DNA of 64,000 nucleotides, taken from positions 168,739 through 232,738 of the forward strand of contig NZ_MWXA01000008.1 of NCBI RefSeq assembly GCF_002259795.1, written 5' to 3'. This DNA is from Bifidobacterium aquikefiri (GTDB taxonomy: Bacteria; Actinomycetota; Actinomycetes; Actinomycetales; Bifidobacteriaceae). Numbering within the stretch: the stretch's first letter is position 1; each line of letters opens with the position of its first letter. Both the position numbers and the translations under genes were made by a program. Below, in pieces: positions 34,284 through 43,780 of the stretch. The notes under the pieces are model-generated. The model had not been told where the DNA came from. It did no database searches and was given only the letters and a program-made list of their open reading frames with translations.

Positions 34284-35177
34284 CTACTTCTGTGTGGTCA
34301 GCGTTGCCTGCGTGACCTGGTTGAAGAGTTCGTTGTATCCGCCTGGAGTGGAGGCCGGAAGCACCACAGTCTTCGAGTTTGGCGATTCTGAAAGCGAGCG
34401 AACGACATCGAGATATTGATTGAACAGCACCACATTGTTCACATCGTTGATTTCCATTCCAACACCCTGAAGGCTCTTGATCTGATCGACAATGCCGTTT
34501 GCGATCTCTCGACGATAGTTGGCCTGACCTTCACCCTGCAACCTGGTACGCTCTGCCTCTGCGGCAGCCTGCGTTTCAATCTGAATCTGCTGAGCCTGTG
34601 CTCGTTCACGGGTTGCTTCCTTCTCGCGCTGCGCGGCATTGATCGAGTCCATGGCATTCTTGACCTGCTGGGAAGGATCGATTGCAGTGACCAAGGTCTT
34701 GATGACGGAGAAGCCGAACTTGGACATTTCCTGTCCGACGGTCTTCTGCACATCCGATGCGACATCATCCTTGCGAGCAAAGGCATCATCGAGTTTCAGC
34801 CCAGGTATTGCACTTCGCAGTGCATCCTCGATGTACGACCTGAGCTGGCCTGCAGGGTCGCGCAGCTCATAGTATGCCGTAGCAACATTTTCAGGGTTGA
34901 CTCGGAACTGCGTCGAGACCACCACGGTGACGAAGACGTTATCGAGTGTCTTGGTCTCAAGCTTTACACTGAGCTGGTTGACACGCATGTTGGTCTTCAT
35001 AGAAATACGGTCGACAATCGGAATCTTGGCGTGCAGACCCGCATATGTGACCTTCTTGAACTTGCCCAACCGCTCGACGATGAATGCCTGCTGTTGCGGC
35101 ACCACATAGAGCGCACCAAACAGGAACATGATGATAAGCACGAGTATGACAATTACAGAAATGAGGCTTCCAGTCAT
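34284..35177 (-). CDS. SPFH/stomatin-family membrane protein
   Basis: A 297-residue protein of the stomatin/QmcA branch. One N-terminal membrane span (residues 3-25) leads into the SPFH domain (VVPQQQAFIVERLGKFKK... to about residue 170), followed by an Ala/Glu/Gln-rich coiled coil (REKEATRERAQAQQIQIETQ, about 190-225) that drives oligomerisation. The start is supported by GGAGAAAAG. Such proteins scaffold membrane microdomains and often partner an NfeD protein; none is visible nearby. Confidence 0.93.
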   Translation of the reverse strand: MTGSLISVIVILVLIIMFLFGALYVVPQQQAFIVERLGKFKKVTYAGLHAKIPIVDRISMKTNMRVNQLSVKLETKTLDNVFVTVVVSTQFRVNPENVATAYYELRDPAGQLRSYIEDALRSAIPGLKLDDAFARKDDVASDVQKTVGQEMSKFGFSVIKTLVTAIDPSQQVKNAMDSINAAQREKEATRERAQAQQIQIETQAAAEAERTRLQGEGQANYRREIANGIVDQIKSLQGVGMEINDVNNVVLFNQYLDVVRSLSESPNSKTVVLPASTPGGYNELFNQVTQATLTTQK

Positions 35178-35474
35178 CTTTTCTCCAGATTTATATATGA
35201 TTCATATGACGTCAATATCAGTATGAATATTGACTTTCTCCCATATACGAGCATATCAGCAACCACTGCGAGAACCCAGAGGCGGGCCGGAACGTTGCTC
35301 AATCCTGTGGCGAGGCACATGCGAAATCGGGTGGCGCAGTTCTTCTGCGATCACTCCGGCGACATTCCTGAGCAACTGGTGCTAATGGCTGAATTCACCG
35401 AGATGCATTGCACTCATCGCGCCATATCGCTAGAAATGGTTGGTAGCGGTTTTCTCACATGAAAGGAGTCGCAC
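35178..35474. promoter_or_regulatory. Shared control region of SPFH and aldo/keto reductase genes
   Basis: A 297-bp divergent intergenic region. The AT-rich left part holds an 8-bp inverted repeat GTCAATAT-N8-ATATTGAC (35211-35234), a candidate operator. The right part (about 35280-35460) has an open plus-strand frame without a start or family match. The reductase ribosome binding site AAAGGAG lies at its end. Confidence 0.4.
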
Positions 35475-36425
35475 ATGGCGACATTAGGCAATACTGGCAC
35501 AGAAATCTATCCTCTGGTTCTAGGAACCAACACCTTCGGATGGACCAGTTCCGAGAAGGACACACGCACCGTCCTCGATGATTTCGTGAATGCAGGCGGC
35601 AATCTCCTTGACACTGCAGATGTCTATTCGGCATGGGCTCCTGGTCATTCCGGCGGTGAATCCGAGATCATTCTTGGCCGCTGGCTCGCAACAAGCGGCA
35701 AGCACGACAAGGTGCTCATCGCAACCAAGGTTTCTCAGCATCCGCAATATTCCGGGCTCTCTGCAAGCAATATCGAAGCTGCCGCCAATGAATCACTGCT
35801 CCGTCTCGGCATAGACACCATCGATCTCTATTACGCCCATTTCGATGACGAGAAGACTCCTTTGGAAGAAACCGTTGCCGCCTTCGACAAGCTCGTCAAG
35901 GAGGGCAAGGTTCGCAACATCGGCATTTCGAACTACTCGGCAGAACGCATTGAGGAATGGTTCCGCATTGCTCGCGATAATAATCTCACCTTGCCGGTCG
36001 CTCTCGAACCTCATTACAACCTCGTGACGAGGCAGAACTACGAGAAGCATCTGCTGCCCGTCGCAAAGAAGGAGAACCTGGCAGTGTTCCCATACTTCGC
36101 TCTCGCAGCCGGATTCCTTACCGGTAAGTATCGCAGTGAAGACGATCTGAAAGGCAAACAGCGCGGCGGCATGGTCAAGGGATACTTCTCCAAGGAAGGT
36201 CTTGACGTGGTTTCAGCAATGGACCAGATTGCAAAGGCACACGATGCAGCCATTGCAAGCATCGCACTGGCATGGCTGCGTCATCAGCCTCAGATTGCCG
36301 GTCCCATTGCTTCGGCGCGCATTCCTAAGCAACTTACGGCATTGCTCGCATCGACGAAGATCAACCTTTCCGCCGACGAGCTTGCAACGCTCGACAAGGT
36401 CTCTGCCACCGTTCCTGAACAGTAG
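35475..36425 (+). CDS. Aldo/keto reductase
   Basis: A 316-residue NADPH-dependent oxidoreductase of the AKR superfamily (YajO/Tas-like). Catalytic residues can be read: Asp and Tyr in NLLDTADVYS (about residues 43-52), Lys in LIATKVSQ (about 80) and His in DLYYAHFDDEKTP (about 117). The cofactor segment AGPIASARIPKQL lies near residue 280. The start has AAAGGAG. It ends 33 bp from a convergent acetyltransferase. Substrate unknown. Confidence 0.93.
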   Translation: MATLGNTGTEIYPLVLGTNTFGWTSSEKDTRTVLDDFVNAGGNLLDTADVYSAWAPGHSGGESEIILGRWLATSGKHDKVLIATKVSQHPQYSGLSASNIEAAANESLLRLGIDTIDLYYAHFDDEKTPLEETVAAFDKLVKEGKVRNIGISNYSAERIEEWFRIARDNNLTLPVALEPHYNLVTRQNYEKHLLPVAKKENLAVFPYFALAAGFLTGKYRSEDDLKGKQRGGMVKGYFSKEGLDVVSAMDQIAKAHDAAIASIALAWLRHQPQIAGPIASARIPKQLTALLASTKINLSADELATLDKVSATVPEQ

Positions 36426-36458
36426 TTCCAATATGTTGCCACTCACAGAGTTGAACGG

Positions 36459-37076
36459 TCAGCTTTGAGAACGTTTCTCCCATTGCTCTCTGGTGATTAG
36501 TCGGAGTTCCTCATCCCGATAAATGTCGCCAGGGAGCATATTCATGTGGATATGCCTGATGATGCCAACATGCTCGAATCCGATCTTGTCTTGTGCACGG
36601 CCAGATTTGACGTTTTCAATGTCATGTCTGCACCAGATCGCATTGAGTTTCAGATCATTGAATCCATGCTCAATCACGGCGAGCGATGCTTCAGGAACGA
36701 GTCCTCTCCCCCAGAACGGCTTGCCGATCCAGAACCCCAGCTCCATGGTGTTGCTAATGCCGTCATGCTTGTGGAGTTCGAGCGTTTCAATGTAACGCAT
36801 GACTTGCTCTGGAACAGATTGCAAACTTATCGAGCCAATGGGCTTGTCGATAAGATCCTTATCTTCGGGATTTTTAAGGACTATTGCATAGCTCTGTGCG
36901 TTGCAAAGCACTGTTCGAATGACTGCTGCACTTTCCTCGGCATTCGCATGTGCAGCCCATCCGGCAGAGGGGCCGACATCAGGATCCTGTGCGTATTGGT
37001 ATAACGATGCGGTTTCAGCATCGTCGTTCGCTCGCCAAGCTCTCAGAATCAATGCTTCAGTAGTCAACTCTCTCAT
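36459..37076 (-). CDS. GNAT-family N-acetyltransferase, RimJ-like
   Basis: A 205-residue protein from ATG 37076 (opening MRELTTEALILRAWRANDDAE); an earlier ATG at 37151 would start inside the terminator hairpin and is rejected. The pattern LRAW...DAE, the central ELGFWIGKPFWGRGLVPEAS acetyl-CoA loop and NAIWCRHDIENVKSGR are typical of the RimJ/RimL branch of GNAT enzymes (Acetyltransf_3). Substrates may be small molecules or protein N termini. Convergent with the aldo/keto reductase gene. Confidence 0.9.
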   Translation of the reverse strand: MRELTTEALILRAWRANDDAETASLYQYAQDPDVGPSAGWAAHANAEESAAVIRTVLCNAQSYAIVLKNPEDKDLIDKPIGSISLQSVPEQVMRYIETLELHKHDGISNTMELGFWIGKPFWGRGLVPEASLAVIEHGFNDLKLNAIWCRHDIENVKSGRAQDKIGFEHVGIIRHIHMNMLPGDIYRDEELRLITREQWEKRSQS

Positions 37077-37109
37077 GAACTCAGTGTAACGCCTCGCAAA
37101 AAAGGAAAA

Positions 37110-37154
37110 CCCGTGGGTGTCCACACGATGCTTGTCGTTGTGGACACCCACGGG
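37110..37154 (-). terminator. Rho-independent terminator of the PAP2 surface-protein gene
   Basis: A perfect 15-bp stem (CCCGTGGGTGTCCAC, 37110-37124, with its complement 37140-37154) around a 15-nt loop. On the minus strand it is followed by TTTTCCTTTTTTGC. It lies 56 bp after the stop of the wall-anchored phosphatase gene and just before the acetyltransferase start. Confidence 0.92.
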
Positions 37155-37210
37155 AATGGCTGTTATGAAAGCTTCTTCAGATACACATATTCGAAGAATA
37201 CGGCATGCGA

Positions 37211-39904
37211 CTACTTGAAGAGCAACTTATGCCTCTTGACGAGGACCAAGCTTCCACCAATCAACAGAGTCATCGCTGTTATTGCCGATATGAGAGCAAC
37301 ATTTGCACCAGTTGTTGCCAGCGGCTTCGATGAGGTCTCGCCGTTGGCGTTGTTGACATTCGTTGGATTCGTCGACCCTGTGTTGCTGGGATTGGTCGGA
37401 GTCGCAGGGGAACCACCGTTTGAACCGCTGTTATCGGACACCTTCTGCACGGTTGGCACTGCGGCACCGGAGGTAACCTTAACGACATTGCCCTTGCTGT
37501 CTATCTGCACAGTGGCGCTCATTGCAGCAGCAAGATCAAGGTTGTAATATCCCTGAGATTCCGCCTGCAGCGGCTCATCGGAAACCGGCAGGGCTGTCAT
37601 CGCCAGCACCTGGCGGCGCTGAGCACTGCTCAATGTTGGGTACGCGGTCATCAGCAGGTTTTCTGCACCGGTTGGAACGTTTGCCACGCTTGTGGAAGCT
37701 GCCTTCTGCAGCGCGGTGGTAGCAGCTCCAACCTTGCTGAAACCGTATGTCATGCGATTTTCGTAGACCTTGATTGCTGATGCACGGTCAGTCACCGCCT
37801 CCTTGGATACCACATCGACGAAGTCGTTGCTGTATCCGTTCGTGCTGTTTGCCTTGGTGTTGGTGATGCAGTCGGCAAGCGTTGAACCTTTGCCGTTCGC
37901 CTTGCACTGAGCAGTAAGATAACTGACCAGCTCGGCGCGTGCCGGAAGCAGTTGATCCTTCACAAACTCCGGATCAGACCAGCGCGCTGCATTGGCGGCG
38001 TCACCATCCATGCGGCCACCAATGATGTCGAGCGGATAGTGAACTCCAAGCACGATTCTGTTGTTGCCGGCCTCAGACCCACGAGCCAGGATTTCAGGAG
38101 CAAGCTCTGGAAGCAGGGTCGCGAGACCAACGGCGCCAGATGTGGCATACGTGGTGTGTCCTGAAGGGAATGAGCCAGATGTCAGCATGCCATCATATGA
38201 CGGATCATGCTTCGTTCCGTCCGCGCTCGTCCACACCGGTGCCTTGACAATCGGCACGGATTTTTCAAGGCCGGCCGCCGTGTATCCGCCATTCGTGCGA
38301 TCAACGTAGGGGCGAGGATGATTGAAAGTGATCTTGGCGGTTGATGTTGAAACGTAGTCACCAAGGGTTGAGACTCCGTAGCCGCTGGCATTCGTCTGCG
38401 TAAACAGCTTGTTGAAGAGCGGCAGCTGATTCTTGGCAATGCCCTCAGCAAGATACTGGCCGAGCACCGGTCCCAGCGAGTCAGGAAGCGTCTCGCCAAG
38501 TTTGTAATCGGAATCAACCAATGCACGCTGAACCTGCTTCGAAGGCGTCGTATCTGTCGAACCTTCGGCGGCCTTGTTGTTGATTTCTTGGGTCAGATCA
38601 TCGTTTTCCTTCAAGATCTGAGCATTCTTGACAACGCCGACACCGAATGTGGATGGATCAGCGGAGTTGAAAGGCTCAGAAGCCTTCCATAGTGAGCTGA
38701 ATCCGCTGAGCATGCTAAGTAGATCAGGCTGATTCGTATCCGATTCATAGTCGGCAGTATCAACGTTGAGATTCAGCACGCGAGTGGTCTGCGTAGCATT
38801 GAAATTGTTGTCGCTGATAAGGCTGACGCTGGCGATGTTACCAGTCTGCTTGGTAATGGCCAGACCCTCGTAGTTATCCATCAAGGGGTTCTTCTGCACT
38901 TCACCCGACTTGAGCGGCGCATTGAGCGTCGAGCAGTTGACAAGGTCGCCGAGCGTTGTTGCTGACACGAAGTCCGAAGCCGGAGCCTCAGAAAGGTTGG
39001 CGACATTGCTGACATCGGGAGCAGTGGTGAGTGCGCTCACCTTCGAAAGAATGATGTCGTTGCCAGTCTTGCTGTCATAGGAGCGCTGCAGAACAAGAGC
39101 GCTGTCATCAGAAAGCAACGCGATATCCGAGATGCCCTTGGCACCGTCCGAAACCTTGAAGGCCACCTGCTTGGTGAGTTTCCATTGACCGGCTGCACCG
39201 GTGACATCATCACGGTACACCAGGAAGCGTCGGATCAGCGACGTGCCTTGAGCCCCATCACCGGATAGACTGCCTTCCATGGACGCAACGACCTCGTGCC
39301 CTGCTGGTGAGATGCTCACACCTTCAAGCGTGAGGTTGCTCGTTGCTTCGCCCTGTGGTGCAACGTCGAAGCTGGCTGGAACTGCAAGCTCCTGCTTTTG
39401 CACTCCATCGCGGCCATAGATTCGGATTGATGGTTCCGTCTCTGAGCTGACCATGAAGTCCCCATCGGGGAGGACTGCAAGGCCTTCGTTGTCGGAATTC
39501 GTGCCATCATATGGAGTTCCATCGGTCTGCTTCAAGATGATCGGACTACCAGTGATCTTGGGACTCGCAAGATTGCTGCCCACGAACCAGATCCGGGCCG
39601 TTGTGCTGCCGTTGTTATCAAGCGTTGAAACGTATGAACCGCTGGTCTTGTCCCACGCCAGCGATGAAAGTCCACCGACCGTAACCCCATCGGCTTGAGC
39701 ACCATCGAGGGCATCCGAATAACCCGAAAGACCAATATGCGCTGAGCAGGCATCCTGTGCAGTTGCCTGAACATCTGTTGCTTCCGCTGCTGAAGCAGTA
39801 TTAGCCATAACTGCTGCCAGATTGGTGGCAGTCACGCACGTTGCGACGGCAACTGTAGCCAACAGCCATCGTGACGCACGCATGTGTCGTTGCTTTTGTA
39901 CCAT
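37211..39904 (-). CDS. Wall-anchored phytase-esterase-like / PAP2 acid phosphatase
   Basis: An 897-residue secreted protein. The signal peptide ends near ASAA (residue 40). Residues about 55-400 follow the 'esterase-like activity of phytase' pattern (GGLSSLAWDKTSGSYVSTLD, NEGLAVLPDGDFMVSSE, LEGVSISPAGHEVVASMEG, NYEGLAITKQTG). Residues about 480-660 are a class A acid phosphatase/PAP2 domain: FNHPRPYVD near 530, GSFPSGHTTYATS near 578 and NNRIVLGVHYPLDIIGG near 620. An Asn/Thr/Pro linker leads to LATTG (862-866), a membrane span and a basic end, a sortase signal. The start has AAGGGGAGAAA. It probably frees phosphate from extracellular organic phosphates; the phytate substrate is not proven. 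Confidence 0.9.
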   Translation of the reverse strand: MVQKQRHMRASRWLLATVAVATCVTATNLAAVMANTASAAEATDVQATAQDACSAHIGLSGYSDALDGAQADGVTVGGLSSLAWDKTSGSYVSTLDNNGSTTARIWFVGSNLASPKITGSPIILKQTDGTPYDGTNSDNEGLAVLPDGDFMVSSETEPSIRIYGRDGVQKQELAVPASFDVAPQGEATSNLTLEGVSISPAGHEVVASMEGSLSGDGAQGTSLIRRFLVYRDDVTGAAGQWKLTKQVAFKVSDGAKGISDIALLSDDSALVLQRSYDSKTGNDIILSKVSALTTAPDVSNVANLSEAPASDFVSATTLGDLVNCSTLNAPLKSGEVQKNPLMDNYEGLAITKQTGNIASVSLISDNNFNATQTTRVLNLNVDTADYESDTNQPDLLSMLSGFSSLWKASEPFNSADPSTFGVGVVKNAQILKENDDLTQEINNKAAEGSTDTTPSKQVQRALVDSDYKLGETLPDSLGPVLGQYLAEGIAKNQLPLFNKLFTQTNASGYGVSTLGDYVSTSTAKITFNHPRPYVDRTNGGYTAAGLEKSVPIVKAPVWTSADGTKHDPSYDGMLTSGSFPSGHTTYATSGAVGLATLLPELAPEILARGSEAGNNRIVLGVHYPLDIIGGRMDGDAANAARWSDPEFVKDQLLPARAELVSYLTAQCKANGKGSTLADCITNTKANSTNGYSNDFVDVVSKEAVTDRASAIKVYENRMTYGFSKVGAATTALQKAASTSVANVPTGAENLLMTAYPTLSSAQRRQVLAMTALPVSDEPLQAESQGYYNLDLAAAMSATVQIDSKGNVVKVTSGAAVPTVQKVSDNSGSNGGSPATPTNPSNTGSTNPTNVNNANGETSSKPLATTGANVALISAITAMTLLIGGSLVLVKRHKLLFK

Positions 39905-40431
39905 TTTCTCCCCTTATACCTTGCCCAAGCCAATCTTTTTGCATACTGCAATCTCACTAACATTCATCTATGGTTTGGGCTCCGCGGTACACCCTAGAGT
40001 TCAAATCTTGAGCGATGGGCAACCAAGGAACAATGACACGCTAACTTCAGGTGAATTTCAGGTATCAACCCCAGAAAATCGCCTGATTCATACGGGATTT
40101 CACCGTCATCCCAAGCAACCACCAAACACCATTACCCCGAGCGAGGTCAGCCTGCCCTGAGCGAACGCAGTGAGTCGAAGGGAGGGATCTCCGTCTTTGT
40201 ACAGATCTCTCGACTACGGCTACGCCTCCGCTCGAGATGACAGAAAAAGAACACTATACAGGTGACAGAAGAAGAACACTCTGCACAGACGACAGAAGAA
40301 GGACACGATACAGACGATAGAAGAAGAGCTCGCAGTCTCGGTCAACAACACCTTTCGACATACGCAATTGGGGGGCTGGAATGAGCTATAGGCTCATCCC
40401 AACCCCCCAATTTCCGATTTACGGTCTGCTG
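39905..40431. other. Intergenic region rich in repeats
   Basis: No gene is apparent in these 527 bp. The first 150 bp should carry the promoter of the phosphatase gene on the minus strand. The remainder holds a copy of the TCGAGA-type palindromic repeat with a tandem tail (40137-40325) and, at 40370-40405, a hairpin (GGGGGGCTGGAATGAGC against GCTC...CCAACCCCCC) that probably terminates ileS on the minus strand. Confidence 0.5.
40137..40325. repeat. TCGAGA-type palindromic repeat with 4-unit tandem tail, copy 1
   Basis: The core (about 40137-40243) contains CCCTGAGCGAACGCAGTGAG, a GGGATCT and GATCTCTCGA pair, and CTCCGCTCGAGATGACAG. It is followed by about four degenerate 26-bp units (gATGACAGAAAAAGAACAC, GTGACAGAAGAAGAACAC, ACGACAGAAGAAGGACAC, ACGATAGAAGAAGAGC) to about 40325. 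Related copies lie at 44136, 52622 and 56968. Confidence 0.8.
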
Positions 40432-43400
40432 TTATGCGCGTTCTACCGAGACGCTCAACTCATCTGCAGCCTCGTCCGCACGAATCTCCAGGCTGGTCGA
40501 GAGCGTTTCTCTGGCAATCAGATCGCGGAACTGCTCAACCTTGGCAACGTCATTGGCTGGAACCGTCATCGTAAGCTCAATGCGATCAGAAATGTCGAAA
40601 TCAGCTTCCTTACGGGCATCCTGAACAACACGAATGGCATCGCGCGCGTATCCCTCGGCAAGCAGATCAGCGTTCAACTGGGTGTCGAGAATATCGAAGC
40701 CACCAGTCTGCAAAGCAGTCGAAACAGAGTTCGCCTCTTCCTTGGCATCCTTCTCTTCGACCTGGTTCAGCACTTCGTATTCGCCATCGACCAAAGGCAA
40801 TTCACCCGAAGGCGTTTCAACAACGACCGAACCGTCCGGCTGCTGATGCCAAGCACCTGACTTTGATGCACGAATCGCAAACTGTACCTGCTTGCCGAGT
40901 CGCGGACCTGCAGCGCGAGCATTCACGCGCAGTTCATGAAGAATCTTCAATCCCTTCGAAGATGCCTCCTCAAGCGTGGAGAAGACAACATTCTTCACGT
41001 TGAGCTCACTCTTCAAAAGCTCTTCGTACGGCTTCAAGGCCAGTACATTCTCAACCACGACCGTTAGCTTGCTCAAAGGCTGACGGACTCTGATCTGCTG
41101 TGCCTTGCGAAGGCTCAAGGTACTCGAAACGACCTCGCGTACCTTCTCCATGGCACCAACGAGCTTGTCATCGGCAACGAGCACCTTGCCCAGATCGGTA
41201 TCTTCGCCGGTCTTCTCGTCAACGACGAACGGCCAGTCTGCCAGATGCACGGATTCACCTCCGGTCAGACCACGCCAGACTTCCTCGGCTTCCATAGGAG
41301 CCAAAGGAGCCAAAACCCGCGAGAAGACTTCCAGCACCGTATACAGCGTGTTGAATGCATTCGGATCTTCTGCCCAGAAACGGTCACGAGTGTTGCGAAT
41401 GTACCAATTCGTCAACACATCGATGAACTCGCCAACCGAAGCGCACGCATCGGCAATGGCGAAGTCGTTCAACGAATGCTCGGTGTCGAGCACCATCCTG
41501 CGAGCGCGGGCCAGCAGATAGCGGTCCATGCGCGGCAAATCCTTGACCTCTTCCGGAGTAAGTCGGCGTGCGTTGAATCCCTTGCCTTTATTCGCAGCGT
41601 TGGCATAGAGCGTGAAGAAGTAATATGAGCTCCATACCGGCAGCATCACCTGACGGACCGTGTCGCGAATACCATCGGCGGTCACGACCAAATTCCCGCC
41701 GCGCAGCACCGTTGAAATCATGAGGAACCAGCGCATCGCGTCGGATCCGAACTTGTTGAACACGCCATTCACATCAGGGTAGTTGCGTAAGTGCTTGCTC
41801 ATCTTCTGACCGTCCGAGCCGAGCACGATGCCGTGGCAGATCACATTCTTGAACGCAGGCTTGTCGAACAGGGCTGTCGCCATCACATGCAGCAGGTAGA
41901 ACCAGCCACGGGTCTGACCGATATATTCCACGATGTAATCGCATGGGAAGTGCTGCTCGAAGTATTCCTTGTTTTCGAATGGGTAGTGGAACTGTGCAAA
42001 TGGCATCGAACCTGAGTCGAACCAGCAGTCAAGCACATCGGAGATGCGGTGCATCTGCGACTTGCCGGTCGGATCGTCGGGGTTCGGGCGTGTAAGGTCG
42101 TCAATCCATGGGCGGTGAAGGTTCACGTTGCCCTTGTCGTCGGTTGGATAGCGACCGAAGTCCGCTTTCAGCTGCTCAAGCGAACCGTATACATCCACAC
42201 GCGGATACTTCGGATCGTCAGAAACCCAGACTGGAATTGGCGAACCCCAGAAACGGTTGCGGCTGATCGACCAGTCGCGCGCGTTCGCAAGCCATTTGCC
42301 AAACTGACCATCCTGCACATTCTCAGGAATCCAGTTGATCTGCTGATTGTTCTTGAGCAGACGATCCTTGAACTTCGTGACCGACACGAACCAGCTCGAA
42401 ACTGGTTTGTAGATCAGTGGCTTGCCGCAGCGCCAGCAATGTGGGTAGCTGTGCACATAGCTTTTCTCTTGGAAGAGGATCGCGCGATGTGCATCAGGGA
42501 TGCTGGCCAACGGGCCGTCACCGGCACGCAAGTTACGGATGATGGGCATGTTTGCATCGAAGACCTGCAAGCCTTCATAATCGGGGCAGAGTGAAGTGAA
42601 CACCGCTCCGGCATCGAGCACGTCAACCGACTTGATGCCCTTGGCATTCAAGGTGTTCATATCATCTTCGCCATAGGGAGCCTGATGCACGAGTCCGGTT
42701 CCCTCAACGGTATCGACATAGTCTGCGGTGAAGATCTGATAGGCGTTCGGGCCGGGAGCTGCTCCCTCGCCCAGAGCCTTGTCATCAGAGAAGTACGGGA
42801 ACACGGGCCAGTAGCGCCAGCCTTCCATCTCCGAGCCCTTCAGCGTACGCACAACCTGGTAATCCTCGCCGAGTTCCTTCTCATAGTCTTCAACACGCGC
42901 GGAAGCGATATAGAACTTCTTGCCGGCATTCGGACCGTTCACGGCAAGCAATTCGCTGTATTCGATGTCTGCGCCTACGACGATCGCAAAGTTGGTAGGC
43001 ACCGTCCATGGCGTGGTCGTCCAGAAGACCGCATAGGCGTCGTCCTCGTCCTTGAGCTTGACGGCAACGGAAACCGTCAGATCCTGACGATCCTGATACA
43101 CGTCGGCATCCATGCGCAGCTCATGGTTCGATAGCGGTGTCTGATCATTCCAGCAATACGGCAGCACGCGATATCCCTGATATGCAAGACCCTTGTCATA
43201 GAGCTGCTTGAACGCCCAGATCACCGATTCCATGTAGGTGGTGTTGAGCGTCTTGTAGCCGTGATCGAAGTCAACCCAGCGGGCCTGACGGTGAACGTAG
43301 CCCTTCCATTCCTCCGTATATTTCAGCACGGATTTACGGCAGGCATCGTTGAAGTTCGCGATGCCCATCTCTTCGATCTGGTCAACGCTCTCGATGCCAA

Positions 43401-43779
43401 GCTCTCGCTGTGCCTCCAGCTCAGCAGGCAGACCATGCGTATCCCATCCGAAGACTCGATTGACCTTGCGCCCTTTCATGGTCTGATAGCGCGGAATCAC
43501 ATCCTTGGCATAGCCGGTCAGCAAATGACCATAATGTGGCAAACCGTTGGCAAATGGAGGACCATCGAAGAACACGAATTCGTTGTTGAAATGTTCGCCC
43601 GAGCTTCTGTGATCGATGGACTTCTCGAAGGTGTCGTCCTTATCCCAATACTTCAGAACGTGCTGTTCCAAGTCAGGAAAGCTCGGATTCGGCGCCACAC
43701 GCGCGTCCTCTCCCGACGCACTTGCCTTGGGATATTGATTGGCTGAATCATGTGTAGTTGATTCTGTGGTATCACTCAC
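40432..43779 (-). CDS. ileS: Isoleucyl-tRNA synthetase, long eukaryote-like type
   Basis: A 1115-residue class I aminoacyl-tRNA synthetase that charges tRNA-Ile. The HIGH-type signature is HYGH in PPFANGLPHYGHLLTGYAKD, the editing domain follows, and the KMSKS-type motif is KMSKH in GSDGQKMSKHLRNYPD. The length and the VFGWDTHGLPAELEAQ segment place it in the second, eukaryote-like bacterial group, in contrast to the 930-residue type of Escherichia coli. The start is GTG at 43779 with GAGGAG at 43786-43791, a site under T-box control (see next entry). This type is associated with natural mupirocin resistance in bifidobacteria. Confidence 0.97.
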   Translation of the reverse strand: MSDTTESTTHDSANQYPKASASGEDARVAPNPSFPDLEQHVLKYWDKDDTFEKSIDHRSSGEHFNNEFVFFDGPPFANGLPHYGHLLTGYAKDVIPRYQTMKGRKVNRVFGWDTHGLPAELEAQRELGIESVDQIEEMGIANFNDACRKSVLKYTEEWKGYVHRQARWVDFDHGYKTLNTTYMESVIWAFKQLYDKGLAYQGYRVLPYCWNDQTPLSNHELRMDADVYQDRQDLTVSVAVKLKDEDDAYAVFWTTTPWTVPTNFAIVVGADIEYSELLAVNGPNAGKKFYIASARVEDYEKELGEDYQVVRTLKGSEMEGWRYWPVFPYFSDDKALGEGAAPGPNAYQIFTADYVDTVEGTGLVHQAPYGEDDMNTLNAKGIKSVDVLDAGAVFTSLCPDYEGLQVFDANMPIIRNLRAGDGPLASIPDAHRAILFQEKSYVHSYPHCWRCGKPLIYKPVSSWFVSVTKFKDRLLKNNQQINWIPENVQDGQFGKWLANARDWSISRNRFWGSPIPVWVSDDPKYPRVDVYGSLEQLKADFGRYPTDDKGNVNLHRPWIDDLTRPNPDDPTGKSQMHRISDVLDCWFDSGSMPFAQFHYPFENKEYFEQHFPCDYIVEYIGQTRGWFYLLHVMATALFDKPAFKNVICHGIVLGSDGQKMSKHLRNYPDVNGVFNKFGSDAMRWFLMISTVLRGGNLVVTADGIRDTVRQVMLPVWSSYYFFTLYANAANKGKGFNARRLTPEEVKDLPRMDRYLLARARRMVLDTEHSLNDFAIADACASVGEFIDVLTNWYIRNTRDRFWAEDPNAFNTLYTVLEVFSRVLAPLAPMEAEEVWRGLTGGESVHLADWPFVVDEKTGEDTDLGKVLVADDKLVGAMEKVREVVSSTLSLRKAQQIRVRQPLSKLTVVVENVLALKPYEELLKSELNVKNVVFSTLEEASSKGLKILHELRVNARAAGPRLGKQVQFAIRASKSGAWHQQPDGSVVVETPSGELPLVDGEYEVLNQVEEKDAKEEANSVSTALQTGGFDILDTQLNADLLAEGYARDAIRVVQDARKEADFDISDRIELTMTVPANDVAKVEQFRDLIARETLSTSLEIRADEAADELSVSVERA

Positions 43780-43780
43780 C

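Noticed and set aside
34416..35462. 348-codon plus-strand open frame
   Set aside because: It lies antisense to the SPFH gene, which has full family motifs, codon pattern and ribosome binding site; the antisense product has no family features.
40232..40325. Possible CRISPR array
   Set aside because: Units are contiguous degenerate tandem copies without spacers.
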